NCBI RefSeq assembly: GCF_015706575.1
Contig: NW_024037048.1
Span: 12,169,512-12,233,511 of the forward strand
DNA: 64,000 bases
Source of the DNA: Patiria miniata
Lineage: Eukaryota > Echinodermata > Asteroidea > Valvatida > Asterinidae
Direction: 5' to 3'
Every line of letters starts with the position of its first letter. Position 1 is the first letter of the stretch. The notes beneath the pieces were generated by a model. That model had not been told where the DNA came from. It did no database searches and worked only from the letters and a program-made list of their open reading frames with translations. The translations under genes and the position numbers were made by a program. Below, in pieces: positions 12,536 through 21,700 of this stretch.

Positions 12536-12594
12536 GGATGTTTCTATCCCAGATCACTTACGAATGAGTGCTTGGTATTTGTGTTAATGTTTAC

Positions 12595-12742
12595 CTTTTT
12601 CCACATCTGCAAGGGACAGGTCTACGTATTCTTGGCCGAGTGGCTCGCCAACTACAACCAGCAGGTAGTGGGTGATTTCAGTAGAGAACGAGTTAGATAT
12701 AGCCTCGGATCCCAAACCGTCTGGCTGTCCGCTGTCCGCCAT
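12595..12742 (-). CDS. First coding exon of an unidentified gene
   Basis: On the minus strand an ATG at 12742-12740, in the good context AAGATGGCGG, opens a frame of 49 codons. The frame ends at a splice donor AAAAG|GTAAAC (exon end 12595, phase 1). The peptide begins MADSGQPDGLGSEAISNSF and continues STEITHYLLVVVGEPLGQE and YVDLSLADVEK. The acidic, Ser/Gly-rich start followed by an amphipathic helix looks like a genuine N-terminus, and the region is GC-rich like a promoter-proximal exon. The ADVEKG ending weakly recalls the N-terminus of MMS19, but that is not enough to name it. The next exon would lie at lower coordinates; none was recognised down to position 1, so the rest is probably outside the window. 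Confidence 0.6.
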
Positions 12743-13342
12743 CTTATTATATTACTAATACTAGTCGGTAAGACTAGGAAACGCTAAAAGAACAGAGGAT
12801 TTTCTTGCATTGAAACAGGACGTGGTTATTTCTTCTGTTCAGCACGCATCACATCAATCGCGTACGTCTCAACGTACGTCCACCATGTGCTCACTGCTAG
12901 CTCAGACTACTAGACTGCACCGCATGCATGCAGCATGCATGTGAAGCTGACGATCCCTGCTTTCAGCAATTTGTTTTTCTGCAACCTAGTATAGTCACTG
13001 ATCATAATGCACATGCGTCAGTGAACAGCGTTCGTTCAGCTCACCCGGGTCGACAACGGTCAGCCCACCCACAGACCCTGTTCGTCACTGGTGGAAATAA
13101 TTGACCCATCGTGGTAGAATCATAGAGCTAGGACCCATGGTAGAATCACGTCAACTCAGCTTGCGAAATATAGTTCAATTACATGATAAACAATGGACGC
13201 GGAACTTGCAAAAGCTGAGACAAGCAAAACTCACATAGTGCGTTCGAGCGTGCTAGCTCGTGTTAACACGAGTATACTCCTGAGCGCACGAACGGCTGGA
13301 GTACGACCCGCGGGTTAGCAGGAGTATGCTAGCTCCGTCATA
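12743..13342. other. Spacer upstream of the minus-strand exon; likely promoter side
   Basis: GC-richer than its surroundings, and located just 5' of the ATG at 12742, so probably 5' UTR and promoter. No TATA box stands out. Short inverted motifs (GTGCGTTCG near 13239; CGAACGCAC near 18385) bracket the repeat-filled region to the right. Confidence 0.35.
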
Positions 13343-13350
13343 CCGGTGTC

Positions 13351-14368
13351 CAGGGTTGGCGATTTTTTTTTTTTGATTTAAAAAAAAAAATCAAAAAACT
13401 TTTTAACTTTCAAAATATTGATATGTCTAAACATGTGTCTAAATCTCCCCATGCACCCTCACACCTATCACAAAGGAGTTTACAGGGTCCTATAATACCC
13501 TTCATCCACAAAACTCAATAAATTGATAAATGCTTTTGAAAATAATTGTATTAATCAGTGATTTAAAAAAATCACTTGATTTCTTCTACATGTAGTCTAC
13601 ATCATTGGTTCAATGGTACATTAATACTGAAGACACTTTAAAGGAGCATTGCTTGATTGATACAGCTGAGATACGTATGTGTGGATACGAATGAAACTTG
13701 ATTTATGGTACGTGTACATGGCATACAAAAAAAATACAACAGTTCTCCATGGGCATGTTGATTTCATAAAAATGCTTTTAATTTCAAAACTGGCGGCACT
13801 GATTGTGTAACTTAGTGTTTGATCGATGGTCCAAGGTGGAGAACAGAAATCAGGCCTTACACCTTTAAAAGGTTTTATATAAATCTCAATCTAAATTTGT
13901 AGGGAGAAATTAACGTTAGGAAAAAGACTCACCGGGGACTTTTAATACACCTTTTGATGGTTCATGTAAGCCTTCACCAGTACAGTTGATTCACAATATT
14001 ACTGTAAACAGATCAAGAAATGATTAAAGCAAACGTGAGTGTGCTCTCTTTAAAATTAAAAACTTTGAAGAAAAACTTTTAAACTCAGATCTTGACTTAA
14101 TCAAAAATAATTATGCAAAACCTAAATTGAGTCGATGGTGATGAAGTAGGGGTGTTTGAATGTGTTAACAACATCTTACACTTTGTAATTAAGTGGAATC
14201 AGTTGATTTAAATGATTAAAATGACCCTCAATCAATTGATTTTGCCAAAAATAAGATTTTTACAAAAAAAGTGATTTAAATCAGTGATTTTTAGAAAAAA
14301 ATGTTTTGATTTAAATCGCGATTTAAATCAGTGATTTAAATCAACGTGATTTAAATCAGCCAACCCTG
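13351..14368. mobile_element. hAT-type non-autonomous element (family hAT-2)
   Basis: A perfect 8-bp duplication, CCGGTGTC, is at 13343-13350 and 14369-14376. The ends are CAGGGTTGGCGATTT and the inverse of AAATCAGCCAACCCTG. The subterminal parts consist of repeated GATTTAAATCA. No open frame is present (1018 bp). CAGGG ends with an 8-bp duplication identify the hAT superfamily. Confidence 0.9.
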
Positions 14369-14707
14369 CCGGTGTCATATTAAAATCCGACTCCTATGAA
14401 AATCAGACCCTTTTCCCTATTATTGGTTAAACCCTCGCACGTGACAGATCACTCTCCCATAATGATCCTAAAAATTTCGCTCGTACCCCCGCCCTGCAAA
14501 CAGGACGCTGGGAAGGGCTGATGAATTCACGCTCTGATTGGATAGGTTTTGCGTGACCTGTGACCTGCACGTCATCACGACCACGACCCTGCAAGGTTTC
14601 AAACGGCCGTTGAAACTGATTCATTACTTTTCGATTCCAAATCAGAAATGCTTTTGTTTTCGTTGAAAAGTACGGAAACGTATTACCGCCACACATTTAT
14701 TTATTTG

Positions 14708-14838
14708 TTTCACGTACGTACGTGATAGTTTCACGTACGTACATGATAAGTTTCACGTACGTACGCGATAAGTTTCACGTACGTACATGATAAGTTTCAC
14801 GTACGTACATGATAAGTTTCACGTACGTACATGATAAG
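14708..14838 (+). repeat. Tandem array, unit about 21-22 bp, left arm
   Basis: About six units of GTTTCACGTACGTAC plus RTGATAA. Each unit contains the self-complementary core CACGTACGTACGTG. The array is inverted relative to the one at 15461-15547. Confidence 0.85.
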
Positions 14839-15460
14839 GGATAACCCATGGGAGTGTATAGGAGGACACTAAATACTATCGGGTACAATGGTTTGCCGTT
14901 CTTTTTTCACATGCTAGGGATGCTTATTTATGAACAGTTCACTGAGGCCTGACTCAGAATTGTAAATATTGGTCATATCGCTACACTAAAGGATATATTG
15001 GACAGCTACTGTCAGGCTGCCGCAATCGCCTATAGTAGGTAGCAAGTTGGATTGTGGATCAATAGGTCCCTGGTTCGAATACACTTATACATGTCTTCAC
15101 TTTGCATTCATTAGTTTTTTTTTCTCCAAATGTGTATTTGGGATAATTTCACGGTTGAGGGAATATTTCAGTTGAGAGAAACAGAGAGTCGGAGAACCAC
15201 CTAGGTGTCTTGAAAAACAATTGGGAGTGTGCACCATGAGTGTCATGGTGTCCATGGGAATTTTGCATGGCAAATGCCATGGAATATTTCTGTAAGGGTG
15301 GTCTCAATCCTCCAAATTCGTCCATGTAGCAAAGAGTATTTTGAAGGAATTGGGATGTTTAGGGTTAAAAGGAAATAAGTGGAATTCTACCACCGAAAGC
15401 TCGCATACTATTTCCCTGGTATGTGAACACGCACGCAGTAAAACACGTGATATACTGAAA

Positions 15461-15547
15461 ATTATCACGTACGTACGTGAAACTTATCATGTACGTACGT
15501 GAAACTTATCACGTACGTACGTGAAACTTATCACGTACGTACGTTTC
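15461..15547 (-). repeat. Tandem array, unit about 21-22 bp, right arm
   Basis: Four units of TTATCACGTACGTACGTGAA, the reverse complement of the left array about 620 bp away. Together they could form a cruciform or foldback. Confidence 0.85.
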
Positions 15548-16124
15548 CGTAGAAAAGCGTTATAATGTAGGAAAATCTGTAAAACTTATCTGTGTTGTAA
15601 ATATGCGATTCCTGTCCCTTGCTCACGGTTGGATTTTGCGTGACCAGTGACCTGCGCGTCATCAAGGTCATGACTCTGCAAGGTTTGAAACGGCCGTTAA
15701 GACTGATTCATTCCTCTTTTATTCCAGTTTAGAGATGTTTTTCTCGTTGAAAAGCGTAATAATGTAGGAAATTCTGTAAAACTTATCTGTGTTGTAAATT
15801 TACAATTCCGTCACTCGCTCAGGCTCCGTTTCGAATCACGAACGGTCGGATTGTATTGTGCGACGCTCAAAATTTTGTCCACATGGTCCGCAATGAAACA
15901 GAAATCACATCCGGTATGGAATGTTCGCAATTCTATGGGAAGTTTTCGGATAGCATTTGCGCACATTGTCTAACTGCGGTCTTGAACAGCTGCAGCCAGG
16001 TGCTTTATACATAGGTCATAGGCCACTTCCTTCACAAGATTCTGTGACGCTCATCAGAGTATCCCAGCGTCCTGTTTGCAGGGCCGGGGATACGAGCGAA
16101 TGGTCCGCAATGAAAATGCTGTTT

Positions 16125-16300
16125 TTACCCAAGACACCGCATACAAAGATAAACGCTAATGTAACGCCCATGCAATCACCAGACTATTCCTCATTTGCAT
16201 ACGTGTTCAGACGCTTTCTCATGCAAATGTCCAATACCAGGGTGACAGAGCAGGTAGTGGTGGACGCGTACTGCTCGACACCCTGGGGACGAGGTTGAGG
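16125..16300. repeat. Partial copy of the 9.7-10.25 kb foldback MITE
   Basis: Shares AGACACCGCATACAAA, CTCATTTGCATACGTGTTCA and GACACCCTGGGGACGAGG with 10020-10193, in the same order. Confidence 0.75.
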
Positions 16301-16562
16301 TAACCGGCTGCGATATTTTTTTCCGTACACATACATTCGTTATGGACGTATTTCGAAAAGTACGTTGAGTTGCAAGACAGGTTAAAGAAGTAAAGAAGAA
16401 GAAATTTAAAATTAAAAAAAGCATCCAATGTAGTATCCATGACACTATACAGCAGTGACTCAATCGATGTGGTAGTTGTAAACATTATATTGCATATAGG
16501 GCCCTCCAGCATAATTATATTATTGTAGCGAGCATGTGGTATGGAAAAAAATCGCTAACCGG
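16299..16562. mobile_element. Possible small MITE
   Basis: Inverted ends GTAACCGGCTGCGATATTTT (left) and, inverted on the right, GGAAAAAAATCGCTAACCGG. Similarity is limited to about 20 bp and no duplication was found. Confidence 0.3.
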
Positions 16563-16595
16563 CTCGGCGACGCGAGTCGGTTACTATATAGTGTT

Positions 16596-16925
16596 AAACC
16601 GTTGTGGCGCACTTCGACATTTATCCCGACTTTCCACATCAGTGTTACCAAACTTCTTTATTGACAAACATTTGAGAATTTCTGTGAAGTTGATAAATTC
16701 TGATGAACAGTTATCATCTCTACTTACACCCCAACCAGAAGTTTATTATTTACTATTTTTGGAGGACATTTTTAAAGGGTTCACTGTGCACTTAGAAATA
16801 AAATTGGAAAATCACGCCGAAATAAAATGTGAAATTTCAGTTAAATATTTTGCTCTAGCTAGGCGCTACAGGCGAAAAATCAAAGTGCACCACTTTAGGG
16901 GCCGCGCAACGTTCATCTCATAGGC
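16596..16925 (-). mobile_element. Degraded relative of the CCCTAACGTGGCGC element
   Basis: Near 16855-16905 the sequence matches, inverted, 47728-47790 (GCACTTTGATTTTTCGCCTG then TAGCTAGAGCAAAA). The termini have decayed. Confidence 0.5.
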
Positions 16926-16974
16926 GCTTGCGTCAAGTAGATCTGACATTGCGCACTCTGTTATTAGTGTCCTC

Positions 16975-18275
16975 CACTACTCCCTGTCTGATGCCACGTA
17001 ATGATGACCCCCGTGGTTGTCAGGTCCCTGTTTACTTTTTTCAGCCACGTGATACGCTGTCCACCTCTTGGCAGCTTGTTCTTGCGGATTGCCTCTAGAA
17101 GCGCTTACTTGGCAGGAGTTTCCTCAAGTATTCTCAGGAGATGGCCTGTCCACCTAAGACGGCTTCGGGTAATGGCAGTATTCCAAGAGATCTCGTTAGT
17201 TTAAATTTCTTGTACAGTTCTTTATTGGTGTTCTTCTTTGGCCATTTAAAACCCAGGATTGAACGCAAGAGCCTTCTGTGAAATGCATCAATGTTCTCTT
17301 CTAGTGACTTAACTGTCCATATAGTTCACAGTTATACAGAAATACGGAAGCTATACGAAGGCACGGAATGTTTTGAGTTTTGTGCGCGTGTTGTGGAAGA
17401 TTGCATCACTGTTGCTTGTTGAAAGATGCCATCGTAAGCATTTTCCTCCTGGTAATATCTTGCTCAGTGTCGAGTAAAGATCCCAAGTATTTACATTTCT
17501 TACTTGCCCAAGTGATGTCATCAGCATACTGTAACCCCATCTCAAAGTATACTGGTGGGCAAATAGCGTAGCTGTGGTTCTCGAGTTCCACAGGAAGGGA
17601 TCGGGATTGTGTCTGTGTGTAGTAACTGTGATCCTGAAGAGTGAATGGTGTCTCGAGTGATCCGGGTCAAGTTGTCTCATTGGTATCATTCAGTGCTTTT
17701 GCCAGGTATAGAGTGAAGAGAATGGGACTGAGGCAGTCTCCTTGAGGCACGCCGATGTTGGTTTTGAAGGGCTTACGGCCAAGACAATTCCCACTATGAC
17801 TTGTAATCGAACGTCTCTAAGTAAGATTGCCAGTGAGTGGAGTTCGGTTGCTCTAGTATCTCTTTGAGATCCTCCGCCAAAGAGAACTACTCTCCTCACC
17901 GAATCAAAAGCCTTTGACATGTCGAGCAGCAGTAGGTGAAATTCATTAGCCGTCGGCTGTGATGGCCTTCTCTGCTAAGATCTTTAAGGCAAAGACCTGC
18001 TCAGTGGTGCCTCTGCCGTGTCGATAGGCTGCTTTGGGAAGCTGGTATGTGGTCGTCTAATCTGTCGGCGATTCTCTTCGTCAAACAAGTGGCCATTATT
18101 TTCCGGATAATTGTCAGAAGAACGATTGGCCTTATGTTTACTGGGGGTCCCTTTGGTTTACCTGGCTTAGAAAGAGGAACGAGAATACCTTTTTTGATGT
18201 CGTCAGGGTAGATGCCAGTTTCATTCATAGTTCTGGCAATTTCTTGAGCAATCATCTCGGGTCCATACGTCAGCC
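16975..18275 (-). mobile_element. LINE relic C (reverse transcriptase, 5' truncated)
   Basis: Minus-strand translation gives, in order, KGILVPLSKPGKPKGPPVN and IRPIVLLTIIRKI (RT start, NxRPIxLL), then a decayed finger region. SKAFDSVRR follows (DxxKAFD block), then LQYADDITWASK with the catalytic ADD, then CKYLGSLLDTEQDI and RRLRWTGHLLRI at the 3' side. Frame changes and stops make it inactive. The sequence differs from relics A, B and D. No endonuclease part is left. Confidence 0.8.
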
Positions 18276-18720
18276 ATGTTAGGGTACATAAATAATACTT
18301 GGGGCCTCGAGTAAGCGCGAGAAGTCACGTGAGAGGTCAATCGAACACTGTCGCGCCTGCACGAGTAAGCGCGGGTGAAGTAATCGAACGCACTAAAGAC
18401 TGTCTATGACTTTACTAGCCTACAGAAAAAAATATTGGCTCGCGGTTCATCACTGCCGTCGGGTCACAGGCACAGACTTATTAACCTACATAATTTTGTC
18501 TGTGGTCGCCGGTGCAGGTGCACGATTCGTCGTGATAAACGCCCTCTTGCGGCAGGTGCACGCGTACGTACGTGTGGTTTCGGGATTTGCTACAAAAAAA
18601 AAAGGCAGGCAGGATCTGCAGCAAAAATCCTGATATAGTGATAGGCCTAGCACTAGCAGCAACCGTGTGTTCTTATTCCTCCATAACGTTAGTCAGTGAC
18701 CGCCGGCGGCCAGTGTCAAG
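18276..18720. other. ANAPC11 upstream region
   Basis: GC-rich stretch just upstream of the ANAPC11 start; probably holds its promoter and 5' UTR. It contains CACGTGAGAG and GCGCG-rich motifs. No TATA box was recognised. Confidence 0.35.
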
Positions 18721-21700
18721 ATGAAGGTGAAGATAATCAGTACGTACCGGTATACGTCTTGGCTTAATTGCTTTAGCGATCTGTAGACAAAGTAAAATAA
18801 ATGTAGTCAGTTTGGAAAGAATGTGGAAAGAATGTTGAAACCTGACGCTGCTTTTTTCTTCATAGTTTTCATACATCATCTCAATGAAAAGTCAGTTAGG
18901 GGCCTATTGCAAAAATGATAATAAGACATGAATCTGGGACTGAGAAACATTTCCAATTTTGTAAGAAAATACTTTAAAAATCTCTTGAAGTACTCTTCAT
19001 AGACTTTGTACACATTGCTGAAGTAGTGCCAGGTTGCAACATTCTTTCCCAAATTTTAACCAGCAGCCGAAAAAATGTGGAAAGTGAAGGCTTGCCTTGG
19101 AATGATTCCCACATCTGGCGTTGAGTAACTCCAGCTCCAATGCTAGTCCGAGCATGGTCCGAGTAACTTGGACCCGACTTATCGCCTTTTTAACATTCGG
19201 ACATGGTCTGGCGATGTCCGAATGTTAAAAAGGCGATAAGTTGGGTCCAAGTTACTCGGGACTACTCCAATGCCAAATCGCATTAATAGAGCTGGAGGCA
19301 CAACTATGTTAAAAAAAAAATAGATCGTAAGCAGCCCGAAATCGGGGACCGTATCCCCCAGCGTATTTCAAAAACGGTCCATTTTCCCTCTACAAAATTA
19401 TCCCAACCCAGATTCCATAATCCATAGGCCTACCTCATCCCATGCAGCAGTCATTCATGAAGCTAATGGGCAATTCCACGGCTACTTATGTTACATTTTT
19501 AATGTACTTTTGAGTTTCCTTGGGCTGTAATTACCTTACTGAAAAGGTTTAATAACTGTTATCCCCATGGTAGATAGAGTAGACCTAGACCTACCTAAGC
19601 ACCAAAGATGACATCCAGAAAAAATGTGTTATGTATGATAAACAAGACGCACAAATGTACATTTTGTAACGTACCTTCAACATGTGCGCGATGTATGTGG
19701 GTATCATACGCTTTCAGGCACGCTAGTGGTTTCAATTTTTGTCTGGTGCGATGTCGTGACATGCTTTCCACAACATCACACCAGACGAAAATTGAAACTT
19801 TATGGTTTGTGGGACTGAAATCAAATGTAAAATTAATAACACTTCTTTCTTTTTTCTTTCTTTTTTACCAAATGATCGGTTGGACCGAATGATTGATGTT
19901 GCTGATGTGGATTATACTCCTTGTTAACTCATAGGGTAAGCAAATGTTGAAATGAGATGATAGAAATTATGTTGCCCCTCAAATTAGTGAAATAAGCAAG
20001 TGCCCTGATGATGTTGAAGGACCCTTGAGGTCCATTATTGCCAATTACCTATGATGCTTGTACAGTCTGATTGGTAGACATTTGAATAAAACATTGATCA
20101 CATCACTCTATGATTACATACACCAGTGCCATATAATACAAACGGGGTCCGCTCACAAGTCCGACGCCTCATAGGTCCGACACCTCATAAGTCAGACAAA
20201 ATGGCATCCCCTAACCTAATAAAGGCCCATAAGTCCGACGCCTCATAGGTCCGACGCCTCATAAGTCCGACAAAATGGCATCCCCTAACCTAATAAAGGC
20301 CCATAAGTCCGATGCCTCATTGGTCCGACGCCTCGTAAGTCCGACGCCTCATAGCTCCGACGCCTCGTAAGCTAAGTCCGACAAATTAAATGCCTCGTTT
20401 TTCCGTTGTCGGACTTATGAGGCGTCGGACCTATGAGGCGGAATAAATAAATGTTATGCCTCATAAGTCCGACGCCTCTTAAGTCCATGAGGCGACGGAC
20501 CTATGAGGCGTCGGACTTATGATACAGCCCCGTACAAACATACATGAAGTGTCCTCTAGTTCCAATTGGGAGTAGTTCACACTGCATAGAATCATAGAGC
20601 ACATAGCTATAAAGTACATTGTACAATGTACTTAAAGGGCCATGCGATGAAATTTTCTTCAGAACACATTTCGTGCAACTTTCTACTCTTAAATGTATGA
20701 AAACAATTTGACATCCTGTTTTGGTTAACTTTACTAAAAAAAAGTGCACTTCTTTAAACGTTTAAAGTAATCCATGCTTTCCGCGACAACTGAGGGCACT
20801 GTTGCTGTGATGTCATTCTGGGAAGACACTGTTCAGTTTAGGGGTTTTCTGTTCAAATTTTGCTCATTGAAAACATTTGTGAGGAAGGGTTTCCCATTGG
20901 CTTTACTGACATGTACTTACAAAACAACGAATCACCAAAGAAAAGAAAATTTACGACAGCAAAATATTCAAAGTTCTAGCAACTTTTTGTGCTGAAATAG
21001 CTGTTACATTGAGGTTTCTGCCCAGAATGACATCACAGTTTTGCACATGAATATGGGAATTTGCATTAGCATAAAACCCAAAAGGCACCAAAATATCCTT
21101 TAAAATGGCCCAGCAAAAAATTTTTTAAAAAGGTAAAATGGGACACAAAGGCGCGTTTTCAAGGATTGCATTAAAAAAATTACGTTGCATGGCCCCTTTA
21201 AGTCTTAATATTGGGACTCTCTTTAGGAAAAAAAAAGTTCTGCTTCCGATTACATGGAATTTGAAATAGGGTAGGCACCGTAGGTAGGGATTAGAAACTG
21301 ATAGAGGCATGTTATGGGAGAATTTTGAGATACTTGGTGGCAGCCAACACACCAGTCCTCTTCTATCGTTTGCATCATTTTGAACATGCGCACATTAACT
21401 TAAACATGTCGCAAACAATTCAAAAGGACCAGCGTGTTTGCTGCAACCAATCGTCTCAGAAATCTTCCATTGGGCCCGAAAGCACTAAAAGTCATATCAA
21501 TCAACAAAACATCGGGGCCCAGTTTCATAGAGCTGCTTAAGCAGAAAATTTGCTTAAGCACGAAAAAACATTGCTTAGTAAAATTAGGTTACCGGCCAAA
21601 AAATCCATGTGATGTACATTGCTTGTGACTGGTATTTAGCTGTTGTTTACTTAGCATAACAATCGCATGGAGTTTTGGCCGGTAACCTGATTTTATTAAG

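Larger units (their letters stand above)
14476..16100. mobile_element. Composite inverted-repeat element with mirrored TACGTA arrays
   Basis: Outer inverted repeats of about 38 bp lie at 14476-14513 and 16062-16100. They begin TTCGCTCGTA and end GGACGCTGGGA. Within them, 14547-14672 and 15634-15760 are diverged direct copies of one ~125-bp block (GACCTGNNNGTCATCA then GCAAGGTTTNAAACGGCCGTT). Between these lie two inverted arrays of a TACGTA-rich unit. No coding capacity and no clear target-site duplication were found. Confidence 0.65.

Noticed and set aside
20143-20532. CRISPR-like appearance of regularly spaced repeats
   Set aside because: Repeats occur in both orientations, spacers are repeats too, and the block has transposon ends with a target duplication; the genome is eukaryotic.
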